From assembly GCA_009731375.1 (NCBI GenBank), contig BJOX01000193.1, positions 328,140 to 371,864 of the forward strand: a stretch of DNA of 43,725 nt. Reading direction: 5' to 3'. The notes beneath the pieces are model-generated. The model was given only the letters and a program-made list of their open reading frames with translations, ran no database searches and was not told where the DNA came from. Positions 1 through 10,919 of this stretch are shown here, piece by piece. This DNA is from Paulinella micropora (taxonomy: Eukaryota > Cercozoa > Imbricatea > Euglyphida). Positions within the stretch are counted from its first letter, which is position 1. Each line of letters starts with the position of its first letter. The position numbers were made by a program, and so were the translations under genes.

Positions 1-24
1 AGAGAGAGAGAGAAAGAAAGAAAA

Positions 25-57
<33 letters not shown>

Positions 58-59
58 TA

Positions 60-91
<32 letters not shown>

Positions 92-94
92 TAG

Positions 95-139
<45 letters not shown>

Positions 140-196
140 TATAGATAAATGAATAAATAGATATATAGATAGATATATAGATAGATAGATAGGTAC

Positions 197-276
<80 letters not shown>

Positions 277-277
277 G
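1..277. repeat. AG-rich then (AGAT)n microsatellite
   Basis: AG dinucleotides with occasional AAAG grade into a long AGAT array. No exon-like island is visible in it. Confidence 0.95.
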
Positions 278-296
278 AAAAAAAAATCCTTCTCGA

Positions 297-335
297 TTTA
301 GCCCTATGCTATGTCCCCAAACAGTGGAAACAGGA
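297..335 (-). pseudogene. Truncated 3' copy of RCC1 exon 790-725
   Basis: On the minus strand this island reads [12 protein letters not shown], a diverged copy of the WGHSMALDQEG end of the exon at 790-725. It lies downstream of the full exon in the direction of transcription. It keeps only the 3' part, and the donor GT position is now GA. It fits the window-wide pattern of partial exon copies inside microsatellites. Confidence 0.6.
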
Positions 336-345
336 TAGATAGACA

Positions 346-720
<375 letters not shown>

Positions 721-724
721 GAAC

Positions 725-790
725 CTTCTTGATCTAGCGCCATGCTATGCCCCCAACCAGCACACACCATCGCGAACAACGGCCTGTCAC
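725..790 (-). CDS. RCC1-repeat gene, exon (most 3' one seen)
   Basis: The minus strand reads ..CGACACAG, then a 66-base exon, then GTTCT. With two leading bases it encodes DRPLFAMVCAGWGHSMALDQ and ends EG split in phase 1. The pattern hydrophobic-V-x-A-G-x-G-H-S-x-A-L-x-x-x-G is the core strand of an RCC1 repeat, a blade of a beta-propeller used for protein binding or small-GTPase exchange. Joined to the exon at 4427-4365 it gives the normal spacing from the PTKI motif to the AGWGHS motif. A decayed 3' copy lies at 297-335. The gene continues off the left edge. Confidence 0.8.
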
Positions 791-808
791 CTGTGTCGTC
801 TATACAGA

Positions 809-1041
<233 letters not shown>

Positions 1042-1072
1042 TCGCAAAGGAATGTAGTCCTTGCAAAGGAAC

Positions 1073-1144
1073 GCAGTTTCACATCAAACAATAATTTGTG
1101 TACTGTGCATGTGTCCGGGATGGGAATCACGGGTAGACTGTGTT
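1073..1144 (-). CDS. Candidate optional exon of the RCC1 gene
   Basis: The minus strand shows a strong polypyrimidine acceptor (TCTTCTTTTTCCAG at 1158-1145), then 72 bases open in the frame with two leading bases (HSLPVIPIPDTCTVHK and on), then a GTTCCT donor. Phases fit between the exons at 4427-4365 and 790-725. However, those two already join with normal RCC1 spacing, and including this segment would add 24 residues. It could be a cassette exon, a remnant or chance. Confidence 0.25.
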
Positions 1145-1165
1145 CTGGAAAAAGAAGAGGAGGAA

Positions 1166-1175
1166 NNNNNNNNNN
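1166..1175. other. Assembly gap (10 N)
   Basis: Ten N between AGAAGAGGAGGAA and an AGAT array. The fixed length suggests a placeholder. Confidence 0.95.
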
Positions 1176-1245
<70 letters not shown>

Positions 1246-1254
1246 GTAGGTAGG

Positions 1255-1320
<66 letters not shown>

Positions 1321-1321
1321 C

Positions 1322-1389
<68 letters not shown>

Positions 1390-1431
1390 GTAGGTAGGTA
1401 GGAAGATAGATAGATAGATAGACAGATAGAC

Positions 1432-1485
<54 letters not shown>

Positions 1486-1539
1486 GAATGTAGGTAGGTA
1501 GGTAGGTAGGTGGATAGATAGATACATAGATACATAGAT

Positions 1540-1601
<62 letters not shown>

Positions 1602-1631
1602 GTGGGTAGGTAGGTAGGTAGGTAGGTAGGT

Positions 1632-1680
<49 letters not shown>

Positions 1681-1732
1681 TTATCTATCTATCTATCAGG
1701 TATGTAGGTATTTAGGTAGGTAGGTAGGTAGT

Positions 1733-1791
<59 letters not shown>

Positions 1792-1810
1792 CAGTTGCCT
1801 ATCCCGACAA

Positions 1811-1866
<56 letters not shown>

Positions 1867-1935
1867 CCACACGAACGTGCAAATCAAGTGCGTGTCTATC
1901 TATCCACCTATTTACCTATCTATCTATCTATCTAC

Positions 1936-1998
<63 letters not shown>

Positions 1999-2067
1999 CC
2001 TATCTATCTATCTATCTATCCATCCATCCATTCATCTATCTATCTATCTACCTATCTATCTACCTAC

Positions 2068-2100
<33 letters not shown>

Positions 2101-2101
2101 C

Positions 2102-2155
<54 letters not shown>

Positions 2156-2215
2156 ATATCTATCTACCTACCTACCAACCTACCTACCTATCTATCTATC
2201 TACCTATCTATCTAT
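1176..2215. repeat. AGAT/GGTA arrays switching to CTAT/CTAC
   Basis: AGAT and GGTA dominate to about 1631. Strand polarity switches to CTAT (1632-1700), back to AGAT (1736-1790), then CTAT/CTAC to 2215. Small non-repeat islands at 1791-1812 and 1867-1897 show no exon signal I can support. Confidence 0.9.
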
Positions 2216-2533
2216 CGCGAGTCATATATGTATTTACCCAATAATACCTATCTATCTACCTATCTATCTATTTATCTTTTGCCCGAGTCATATACACATA
2301 TATATGCATATATATATATATATAATATATATATATACTGTCAGACAGACATGAAACTCAAGCTATCTATCTATCTATCTGTCTATCTATTTATCTATCT
2401 TTGGTATCGCCTGTATCAGTCCCTTCCGTGCAAACATCACGGCTTAGCTGGGCATCGGGTTAATACTTTACCCACAGACTTCCTTGGTTGACGAAATCAG
2501 AAGCTCCTTTTTTCTGACATTAGTCGATATCTC

Positions 2534-2583
<50 letters not shown>
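2216..2583 (+). repeat. Segment duplicated across the 990-N gap
   Basis: The sequence from CGCGAGTCATATATG through the element A fragment and the following CTAT array is repeated almost letter for letter at 3761-4130 (offset 1545). It includes the same irregular TA stretch and the same CAGACAGACATG sequence. Such identity on both sides of a large gap looks like one locus assembled twice, though a recent tandem duplication is possible. Confidence 0.85.
2399..2534 (+). mobile_element. Dispersed element A, 3' fragment (copy 1)
   Basis: This is the 3' end of a dispersed family, from TTTGGTATCGCCTGTATCAG to TTAGTCGATATCTC, followed by (ATCT)n. Other copies are at 3944-4079, 10920-11062, 16883-17176, 38413-38818 and 43509-43725. 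Copies share the 3' end and differ in where the 5' end starts. The pattern suggests a 5'-truncated non-LTR retroelement or SINE; no coding capacity is visible. Confidence 0.65.
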
Positions 2584-2584
<1 letters not shown>

Positions 2585-3574
2585 NNNNNNNNNNNNNNNN
2601 NNNNNNNNNNNNNNNNNNNNNNNNNNNNNNNNNNNNNNNNNNNNNNNNNNNNNNNNNNNNNNNNNNNNNNNNNNNNNNNNNNNNNNNNNNNNNNNNNNNN
2701 NNNNNNNNNNNNNNNNNNNNNNNNNNNNNNNNNNNNNNNNNNNNNNNNNNNNNNNNNNNNNNNNNNNNNNNNNNNNNNNNNNNNNNNNNNNNNNNNNNNN
2801 NNNNNNNNNNNNNNNNNNNNNNNNNNNNNNNNNNNNNNNNNNNNNNNNNNNNNNNNNNNNNNNNNNNNNNNNNNNNNNNNNNNNNNNNNNNNNNNNNNNN
2901 NNNNNNNNNNNNNNNNNNNNNNNNNNNNNNNNNNNNNNNNNNNNNNNNNNNNNNNNNNNNNNNNNNNNNNNNNNNNNNNNNNNNNNNNNNNNNNNNNNNN
3001 NNNNNNNNNNNNNNNNNNNNNNNNNNNNNNNNNNNNNNNNNNNNNNNNNNNNNNNNNNNNNNNNNNNNNNNNNNNNNNNNNNNNNNNNNNNNNNNNNNNN
3101 NNNNNNNNNNNNNNNNNNNNNNNNNNNNNNNNNNNNNNNNNNNNNNNNNNNNNNNNNNNNNNNNNNNNNNNNNNNNNNNNNNNNNNNNNNNNNNNNNNNN
3201 NNNNNNNNNNNNNNNNNNNNNNNNNNNNNNNNNNNNNNNNNNNNNNNNNNNNNNNNNNNNNNNNNNNNNNNNNNNNNNNNNNNNNNNNNNNNNNNNNNNN
3301 NNNNNNNNNNNNNNNNNNNNNNNNNNNNNNNNNNNNNNNNNNNNNNNNNNNNNNNNNNNNNNNNNNNNNNNNNNNNNNNNNNNNNNNNNNNNNNNNNNNN
3401 NNNNNNNNNNNNNNNNNNNNNNNNNNNNNNNNNNNNNNNNNNNNNNNNNNNNNNNNNNNNNNNNNNNNNNNNNNNNNNNNNNNNNNNNNNNNNNNNNNNN
3501 NNNNNNNNNNNNNNNNNNNNNNNNNNNNNNNNNNNNNNNNNNNNNNNNNNNNNNNNNNNNNNNNNNNNNNNNNN
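2585..3574. other. Assembly gap (990 N)
   Basis: A run of 990 N flanked by CTAT arrays and by the two nearly identical copies described at 2216-2583. Confidence 0.98.
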
Positions 3575-3612
3575 ATTCATCTATCTATCTATCTACCTAT
3601 CTATCTACCTAC

Positions 3613-3645
<33 letters not shown>

Positions 3646-3646
3646 C

Positions 3647-3700
<54 letters not shown>

Positions 3701-3760
3701 ATATCTATCTACCTACCTACCAACCTACCTACCTATCTATCTATCTACCTATCTATCTAT
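3575..3760. repeat. (CTAT)n with CTAC interruptions
   Basis: Its interruptions match those at about 2030-2215, supporting the duplicate-locus reading. Confidence 0.9.
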
Positions 3761-3943
3761 CGCGAGTCATATATGTATTTACCCAATAATACCTATCTAT
3801 CTACCTATCTATCTATTTATCTTTTGCCCGAGTCATATACACATATATATGCATATATATATATATATAATATATATATATACTGTCAGACAGACATGAA
3901 ACTCAAGCTATCTATCTATCTATCTGTCTATCTATTTATCTAT

Positions 3944-4079
3944 CTTTGGTATCGCCTGTATCAGTCCCTTCCGTGCAAACATCACGGCTTAGCTGGGCAT
4001 CGGGTTAATACTTTACCCACAGACTTCCTTGGTTGACGAAATCAGAAGCTCCTTTTTTCTGACATTAGTCGATATCTCA
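3944..4079 (+). mobile_element. Dispersed element A, 3' fragment (duplicate of copy 1)
   Basis: It has the same truncation point and sequence as 2399-2534, so it belongs to the duplicated block 3761-4130 and is not an independent insertion. It is followed by (ATCT)n. Confidence 0.65.
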
Positions 4080-4091
4080 TCTATCTATCTT

Positions 4092-4148
<57 letters not shown>

Positions 4149-4175
4149 ATCCATCTATCTGTCTATCTATGTATG

Positions 4176-4215
<40 letters not shown>

Positions 4216-4284
4216 CATCTATCTATCCATCTGTCTATCTATCTATCTACTTTCTATCTATATATCTGCCTAAATGCTCTCTAT

Positions 4285-4336
<52 letters not shown>

Positions 4337-4359
4337 TATATATCTATCTATCTATCTAT
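4080..4359. repeat. (CTAT)n microsatellite with short interruptions
   Basis: A CTAT array with CCAT, GTCT and TATG variants. It lies immediately 3' (minus strand) of the exon at 4427-4365, so it would start that exon's downstream intron. Confidence 0.9.
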
Positions 4360-4364
4360 CTTAC

Positions 4365-4427
4365 TTGTACACTTGGTGATCTTCGTTGGGGAGTCACTGT
4401 GTGCGACGCCTGGTAAGCCTAGTTGGC
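4365..4427 (-). CDS. RCC1-repeat gene, exon
   Basis: The minus strand shows CTCTCTCCTAG, a 63-base exon, then a GTAAG donor. With two leading bases it encodes [20 protein letters not shown]. This is the GQLGL..(x)n..PTKI segment of an RCC1 repeat, and its first Gly codon is completed by the G ending the exon at 6423-6348. The upstream exon supplies FGTNKYG, so the junction recreates the classic G-T-N-x-x-G-Q-L-G motif. The AG array at 4432-4483 is its polypyrimidine tract on the minus strand. Confidence 0.82.
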
Positions 4428-4428
4428 C

Positions 4429-4483
<55 letters not shown>
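4428..4483. repeat. (AG)n array acting as minus-strand pyrimidine tract
   Basis: On the minus strand this is (CT)n ending in CCTAG directly before an RCC1 exon, so the microsatellite supplies the acceptor's pyrimidine tract. Confidence 0.8.
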
Positions 4484-4487
<4 letters not shown>

Positions 4488-4774
4488 GCGTTGCACAAAA
4501 CGAAACAAAACAAACAAAACAAATACACACACACACACACACCGTATTGGTAGATAGGCTAGATTCAAAACCAACCTGTATCCACAACTCTTGCAAGCGC
4601 TTCAAGCACGATCTCTGGAAATATCTGTGTAAGATTATGCATTTGCTAGATCCTTCCTAGTTCCACGCAAGAAGTGAAGCTCAGTCTTTTGGTCGGTTTT
4701 TGTAATGTCCTATGTGTAAGCATGCGAATGAGAGAAAGATTTATCGTACATTAACTGGCGAAAATCATCCTTGT
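4484..4774. other. Unique intronic sequence, no supported gene
   Basis: About 290 bases of mostly unique sequence with a short (CA)n at 4524-4542. One minus-strand island (4614-4576) has splice-like ends and could encode IVLEALARVVDT, but it would interrupt an otherwise perfect RCC1 join, so it was not called. Confidence 0.5.
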
Positions 4775-5060
4775 CAAAGTTGTTGGATGCCACCCAGATT
4801 TCCGGGCTTCTGGTGCCACTTTCTGGGTTTTTGCTTCCTGAAAAACCTGGTCTGCGGTGGCACTTTCACATCCAAACCCGGAAAATCCTGGCCACTTTCT
4901 GGGTTTTGCTTCCTGAAAAGCCTGGTCTGCGGTGGTACTTTCACACCCACCAGAACCCGGAAAATCCGGGCTTCTGGTGCCACTTTCTGGGTTTTTGCTT
5001 CCCGAAAAGCCTGGCCTGCGGTGGCACTTTCACACCCACCAGAACCCGAAAAAACTCTGG
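4775..5060. repeat. Minisatellite, three units of 76-88 bases
   Basis: Three tandem units share TTCTGGGTTTTTGCTTCC, CTGCGGTGGCACTTTCACA and ACCCGGAAAATCC. The phrase TTCTGGG starts at 4821, 4897 and 4985. Both strands are open across the block, but the frame changes between units, so I do not call a gene. Confidence 0.8.
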
Positions 5061-5112
5061 GTGGTGTAGAACGGGCCTTTAGGCAAACCTTGCTGTTTGA
5101 TCGGACAGTCAT

Positions 5113-5177
5113 TATGTATGTATGTATGCATGTATATATGTATATATGTATCTTCTCTGCAGCAGCGCGTTCTGGTC

Positions 5178-5239
<62 letters not shown>

Positions 5240-5362
5240 TGGATGATGTATGTATATGTATATCCCGCTGTGAATTCTCGGTGCAGGCCATCCGACTCAG
5301 ATGTTTGTTTTGGAATAGAGCACTGGATATGGAGGAAAAAAACAAATCTATCTACCTATCTG

Positions 5363-5415
<53 letters not shown>
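5113..5415. repeat. TATG arrays, short unique island, CTAT array
   Basis: TATG repeats (5113-5255) and CTAT (5345-5415) surround an island at 5262-5345. On the minus strand the island reads LSRMACTENSQ, loosely like an RCC1 core (V-x-x-A-C-G-E-N-H-S). No good donor follows, so it is left as a possible remnant. Confidence 0.55.
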
Positions 5416-5544
5416 TCGAACAATATACGTTTGCTTGAGCTTCAGCTTGAGGTAAGCGTTAATTTTTGAGATGGTTATCTAGGCTATAGAATGTGTTCTG
5501 GTCTTTATGGGGTCATGGAGAAATCATCAAACCACGACCAAAAA

Positions 5545-5952
5545 TGCTGGGTTCGGCGAGCTCGCAAAACACGTCGAATTTGGAGCTAAAATTACGAACA
5601 ACACAGGTAGATAGCTGTATTTGTTGATGCCAAAAGCCCCGATACTACGCTTTCCCATCCAAGACTACGTTTTCCATTCCATTTTTATACCTTGATATTA
5701 TTTTATTATTATTAACATAAGTGTACTATATTATAGATCGTATTGTGGATGCCAAATGCCTAGATACATAGTACCCCCTTGATCCAAGACTCACATAGTG
5801 TACTGTCATATGTATATTATGCGGCTGGCCACAAATTTGACGTGTTTTGTGAACGAGCCGGGCCGGCGAGCCCGCAAAACACGTCAAACTTGGCGCGCCG
5901 CATATGTAGTTTTATCGGTAACCTGACCAAATTTTGCGGAGGTGACCGATAA
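5545..5952. mobile_element. Palindromic element B (5815-5952) and related fragment
   Basis: 5815-5905 is an imperfect inverted repeat. TATGCGGC..AAATTTGACGTGTTTTG pairs with CAAAACACGTCAAACTTGG..GCCGCATA around a GC-rich centre. A second small hairpin follows (TTATCGGTAACCT..AGGTGACCGATAA, to 5952). A second full copy is at 15438-15580, and a partial arm lies at 5551-5587. No open frame: probably a MITE-like non-autonomous element. Confidence 0.6.
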
Positions 5953-6280
5953 TTTTTTTTATCATGACATAAATAACCATATGTGTTGATGTCAAAAAGC
6001 CCAAGGTGTTACCCTCTTGTTCCAAAGGCTCATATATCCGATTATTATATAGTGACACGATGACTGTAGTCGAAATTTAGTCGCGCCCCCCCCCCACCGC
6101 CAGCTTGTCACCGTAAAATCAGGTACAAAACGCCACCGCCAACTTGTCGCCGTAAAACCAGGCGAAAAATCCGGGGAAGGGTGCCACTGTAAACGTGATT
6201 TTTTCCAGTTATGTGTTGACATTGATGCCAAAAGCCCAGATGTTACGTTTCCACCCAAACCTAACGTATTCTACGAATTT
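5611..6280 (-). pseudogene. Four decayed 3' copies of RCC1 exon 6423-6348
   Basis: Around 5611-5672, 5737-5802, 5969-6040 and 6210-6275 the minus strand carries diverged versions of the exon's LALDQDGNIWSFGTNKYG half. Some still read GLLAST or AFGI, and most frames are broken. All lack the ACGTHHT half. All lie downstream of the full exon, and two keep the A-rich tract that follows it. They are tandem partial duplications in decay. Confidence 0.6.
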
Positions 6281-6347
6281 TTCTCATTGTTTATTCTGAC
6301 ATTACACTTTTTTTTTTTTTTTTTTTTTTCTGATCTTCCTAAATGAC

Positions 6348-6423
6348 CGTATTTGTTGGTTCCGAAAGACCAGATGTTGCCATCCTGATCCAAAGCTAAT
6401 GTATGATGGGTTCCACAGGCCAG
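6348..6423 (-). CDS. RCC1-repeat gene, exon
   Basis: The minus strand shows TTCCCCTATTTTAG, then 76 bases encoding LACGTHHTLALDQDGNIW and SFGTNKY, ending in G before GTCATT. It carries both RCC1 hallmarks: A-C-G-x-x-H-x-L-A-L-D-x-D-G-x-I-W-x-F-G and the start of G-x-N-x-x-G-Q-L-G. The phase 1 end joins the exon at 4427-4365 to give NKY-GQLGL. The phase 0 start follows the PIIQ end of the exon at 8412-8364. Unspliced reading would continue as HLGRS into poly-A, but decayed copies diverge at the same point, which supports the chosen donor. Confidence 0.87.
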
Positions 6424-6459
6424 CTAAAATAGGGGAAACAAACAAATTAGATTGAAATA

Positions 6460-6495
6460 TATATTATATATATATATACAAAAAATATATATATA

Positions 6496-6526
<31 letters not shown>

Positions 6527-6529
6527 AGA

Positions 6530-6564
<35 letters not shown>

Positions 6565-7135
6565 NNNNNNNNNNNNNNNNNNNNNNNNNNNNNNNNNNNN
6601 NNNNNNNNNNNNNNNNNNNNNNNNNNNNNNNNNNNNNNNNNNNNNNNNNNNNNNNNNNNNNNNNNNNNNNNNNNNNNNNNNNNNNNNNNNNNNNNNNNNN
6701 NNNNNNNNNNNNNNNNNNNNNNNNNNNNNNNNNNNNNNNNNNNNNNNNNNNNNNNNNNNNNNNNNNNNNNNNNNNNNNNNNNNNNNNNNNNNNNNNNNNN
6801 NNNNNNNNNNNNNNNNNNNNNNNNNNNNNNNNNNNNNNNNNNNNNNNNNNNNNNNNNNNNNNNNNNNNNNNNNNNNNNNNNNNNNNNNNNNNNNNNNNNN
6901 NNNNNNNNNNNNNNNNNNNNNNNNNNNNNNNNNNNNNNNNNNNNNNNNNNNNNNNNNNNNNNNNNNNNNNNNNNNNNNNNNNNNNNNNNNNNNNNNNNNN
7001 GGGGGGGGGGGGGGGGAGGGGGGAGGGAGGGAGGGAGAGAGAGAGAGAGAGAGAGGCCAGCTAAGATAGAAAAAATAAAGAAAGAAACAAATGAATTAAA
7101 AACAATTGAAACCATCATCATCATCATCATCATCA
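6460..7135. repeat. TA tract, poly-G and 436-N gap
   Basis: TA repeats (6460-6525), poly-G up to 6564, N from 6565 to 7000, then more poly-G and AG repeats. At 7056-7070 the minus strand has CTATCTTAGCTGGCC, a copy of the acceptor plus first bases of the exon at 6423-6348, located upstream of it. Confidence 0.9.
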
Positions 7136-7292
7136 TCCATCATCCATCATCATTAATATCATCATCGTCATCATCATCATCATCCATCAACCATCATCAT
7201 CCATCATCCATCATCCATCATCATCATCATCATCATCACCATCATCACCATCATCACCATCATCATCATCATCATCATCATCCATCATTCAT

Positions 7293-7324
<32 letters not shown>

Positions 7325-7360
7325 TCATCATCATCATCATCATCATCATCCATGATCATT

Positions 7361-7391
<31 letters not shown>

Positions 7392-7460
7392 CCCATCATC
7401 ATCATCATCCATCACCATCATCATCCATCATCCATCACCATCACCCATCATCATCCATCG

Positions 7461-7491
<31 letters not shown>

Positions 7492-7618
7492 TCATCATCA
7501 TCATCATCATCATCATTCATCATCATTCATCATCATTCATCATCATCATCATCATCATCCATCATCATAATAATCATCATCATCATCATCCACCACCACC
7601 ACCACCATCACCACCACC

Positions 7619-7668
<50 letters not shown>

Positions 7669-7749
7669 TCATCATTCATCATCATCATCATCATCACCTG
7701 AATAATGGGACTTTTCGCCTCATTGATTTTGATCATCATCATCATTCGT

Positions 7750-7794
<45 letters not shown>

Positions 7795-7806
7795 TCATCA
7801 TCATCA

Positions 7807-7880
<74 letters not shown>

Positions 7881-7983
7881 TCATCATCATCATCATTCAT
7901 CATTATCATTCATCATCACCATCATCATCACCTGAATAATGGAACTTTTCGCCTTATTGATTTTGATCATCATCATCATTCGT

Positions 7984-8028
<45 letters not shown>

Positions 8029-8098
8029 TCATCCACCAACCACCACCATCACCACCATCATTGATTTTGATCATCATTATCATTCGTCATCATCATCA

Positions 8099-8133
<35 letters not shown>

Positions 8134-8166
8134 TCATCATCATCATCATCATCATCCACCACCATC

Positions 8167-8198
<32 letters not shown>

Positions 8199-8222
8199 TA
8201 TCATTCATCATTATCATCATCA

Positions 8223-8260
<38 letters not shown>

Positions 8261-8297
8261 CCACCACCACCACCATCACCACCACCACCACCATCAC

Positions 8298-8330
<33 letters not shown>

Positions 8331-8361
8331 TCATCATCATTCATCATCATCATTCATCATC
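7111..8361. repeat. (ATC)n array of 1.25 kb with exon fragments
   Basis: ATC/ACC triplets dominate. Embedded at about 7697-7727, 7931-7963 and 8063-8072 are 3' fragments of the exon at 8412-8364. Two of them keep its donor (minus strand ..ATTCAG then GTGATG). They lie downstream of the full exon, as expected from the window-wide pattern. Confidence 0.9.
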
Positions 8362-8363
8362 AC

Positions 8364-8412
8364 CTGAATAATGGGACTTTTCGCATCATTGATTTTGAAA
8401 GGCCTGGGTACG
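8364..8412 (-). CDS. RCC1-repeat gene, exon
   Basis: The minus strand shows CTTCCTGTAG, a 49-base exon, then GTGATG. With one leading base it encodes [16 protein letters not shown], the P-x-x-I..I-x-Q stretch that precedes the ACG-x-x-H core in an RCC1 repeat. The join to LACGTHH of the next exon is in phase 0. The join from the exon at 10690-10643 is in phase 2 and gives SVPRP. Partial copies flank it: three 3' fragments downstream and one 5' fragment upstream at about 8875-8905. Confidence 0.8.
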
Positions 8413-8416
8413 CTAC

Positions 8417-8451
8417 AGGAAGAGAGAAAGAAAGAAAGAAAGAAAGAAGGA

Positions 8452-8490
<39 letters not shown>

Positions 8491-8491
8491 C

Positions 8492-8566
<75 letters not shown>

Positions 8567-8574
8567 CAGAAAGC

Positions 8575-8614
<40 letters not shown>

Positions 8615-8629
8615 AAAAGAAAGAAAGAG

Positions 8630-8676
<47 letters not shown>

Positions 8677-8677
8677 C

Positions 8678-8711
<34 letters not shown>

Positions 8712-8734
8712 GAAGGAAGGAAGGAAGGAAGGAA

Positions 8735-8776
<42 letters not shown>

Positions 8777-8820
8777 CAGAAGGAAGGAAAGAAGGAAGGA
8801 AGGAAGGAAGGAAGGAAGGA

Positions 8821-8872
<52 letters not shown>
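8417..8872. repeat. GAAA/GGAA purine tract
   Basis: About 455 bases of nearly pure purine. On the minus strand it is a long pyrimidine tract ending at the acceptor of the exon at 8412-8364. Mirror-symmetric GAAA tracts of this kind can form triplex DNA. Confidence 0.95.
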
Positions 8873-8908
8873 GGTTTTTGAAGGGCCTGAGTACGCAACA
8901 TGTCATGT
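8873..8908 (-). pseudogene. Truncated 5' copy of exon 8412-8364
   Basis: The minus strand reads CGTACTCAGGCCCTTCAAAAAC (TLRPFKN-like), matching the first half of the exon at 8412-8364. It lies upstream of the full copy, with the GAAA array between. Confidence 0.6.
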
Positions 8909-9293
8909 TTGCTATCATCACTATCATGATCATCATGATCATCATCATCATCATCAGCAGCAGCAGCAGCAGCAGAAGGAACATCGTCATCGTCATCGCC
9001 ATCATCATTCGTCATCATCATCATTCGTCATCATCATTCGTCATCATCATCAGCATGATTCGTCATTTGATCATCATCATCATCATCATCATTAGCCATC
9101 ATCATTCGTCATCATCATTCGTCATCATCATCAGCAGGAACATCGTCCATCGTCATCGCCATCATCATCATCAGCAGCAGCAGCAGCATGTATGATGTAT
9201 GATGTATGATGTATGATATATGATGTATGCCCTCCCCCTGCCCCCCCCCCCCCCCCCCTTTTTTTTTTTTTGTTTTTTTTTTTTTTTTTTTTT
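8909..9293. repeat. ATC/AGC triplets, poly-C and poly-T
   Basis: Irregular ATC, GTC and AGC triplets, TATGATG repeats at 9186-9230, then poly-C and poly-T up to the gap. No gene seen. Confidence 0.9.
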
Positions 9294-9361
9294 NNNNNNN
9301 NNNNNNNNNNNNNNNNNNNNNNNNNNNNNNNNNNNNNNNNNNNNNNNNNNNNNNNNNNNNN
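9294..9361. other. Assembly gap (68 N)
   Basis: N run between poly-T and a poly-G/AG tract. Confidence 0.95.
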
Positions 9362-9477
9362 GAAAGAAGGGGGGGGGGGGGAGGGAGGGAGAGAGAGAGG
9401 GAGAGAGAGAGAGAGAGACTTGATGAATTGAAAAATAAATGAATAAAAGAACAAATACATAAACAAAGATTCCAGGA

Positions 9478-9517
<40 letters not shown>

Positions 9518-9762
9518 AAAAAGAAAGAAAAAAGAAAGAAAGAGAAAGAAAGAAAGAAAGGAAGGAAGGAAGGAAGGAAGGAAGGAAGGAAGGAAGGAAA
9601 GAAGGAAGGAAGGAAAGAAGGAAGGAAGGAAGGAAGGAATGAAGGAAGGAAGGATGGAAGGAAGGAAAGAAGGAAGGAAGGAAGGAAGGAAGGAAGGAAG
9701 GAGGAAAGAAAGAAAGAAAGAAAGAAGAAAAAAAAGGAACGAAGGAAGGAAGGAAGGAAGGA

Positions 9763-9805
<43 letters not shown>

Positions 9806-9910
9806 CAAGAAAGAAAGAAACAAAGAAACAAAGAAAGGAAGGAAGGAAGGAAGGAAGGAAGGAAGGAAGCAAGCAAGCAAGCAAGCAAGGAAGGAAGGAA
9901 GGAAGGAACA

Positions 9911-9986
<76 letters not shown>

Positions 9987-10122
9987 AAAGAAAGAAAAGA
10001 AAGAAAAGAAAGAATGAAAGAAAGAAAAGAAAGAAAGAAAGAAAGAAAGCAAGCAAGCAAGCAAGCAAGCAAGAAAGAAAGAAAGAAAGAAAGAAAGCAA
10101 GCAAGAAAGAAAGAAAGAAAGC

Positions 10123-10198
<76 letters not shown>

Positions 10199-10226
10199 CA
10201 GAAAGAAAGAAAGAAAGACGAACACA

Positions 10227-10294
<68 letters not shown>

Positions 10295-10304
10295 NNNNNN
10301 NNNN
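9362..10304. repeat. GGAA/GAAA/GCAA purine array, CT tract, poly-T and 10-N gap
   Basis: About 750 bases of GAAA, GGAA and GCAA variants, then (CT)n, poly-T and ten N at 10295-10304. Nothing gene-like. Confidence 0.95.
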
Positions 10305-10639
<335 letters not shown>

Positions 10640-10642
10640 CAC

Positions 10643-10690
10643 CTTCTCTGAGAAGGCTGGCCGACCCCAAACAAACAGATCAGGGACGTC
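10643..10690 (-). CDS. RCC1-repeat gene, exon
   Basis: The minus strand shows CTATCCATTTAG, a 48-base exon, then GTGATC. With one leading base and two trailing it encodes [15 protein letters not shown], then S across the junction. This matches the RCC1 strand G-x-V-x-x-F-G-x-G. The trailing AG joins the C that starts the exon at 8412-8364 (Ser), giving SVPRPFKI. The phase does not match the end of the exon at 12470-12387, so a small exon must be missing between them. A 5' fragment copy is at 11223-11239. Confidence 0.75.
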
Positions 10691-10697
10691 CTAAATG

Positions 10698-10758
<61 letters not shown>

Positions 10759-10848
10759 GATAGATAAGATAGATAAGATAGATAAGATAGATAAGATAGA
10801 TAAGATAGATAAGATAGATAAGATAGATAGGATAGATAGGATAGATAG

Positions 10849-10918
<70 letters not shown>
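10691..10918. repeat. AGAT/AGATA(A/G) arrays
   Basis: AGAT with a GATAA pentamer section at 10755-10850. Confidence 0.95.

Positions 10919-10919
<1 letters not shown>

Noticed and set aside
4576-4614. Minus-strand 39-base exon reading IVLEALARVVDT
   Set aside because: Splice-like ends and phase are compatible, but inserting it would break the NKY-GQLGL motif.
4775-5060. Protein-coding gene across the 76-88-base minisatellite
   Set aside because: Unit lengths are not all multiples of three, and no splice sites or conserved motif appear.
5417-5452. Plus-strand exon LLELQLE followed by GTAAGC
   Set aside because: A good donor but no acceptor; it lies antisense within gene 1 without partners.
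6330-6347. Extension of the RCC1 exon to read GHLGRS before poly-A
   Set aside because: No donor follows, whereas ending at 6348 gives a GT donor and a perfect join to QLGLPG.
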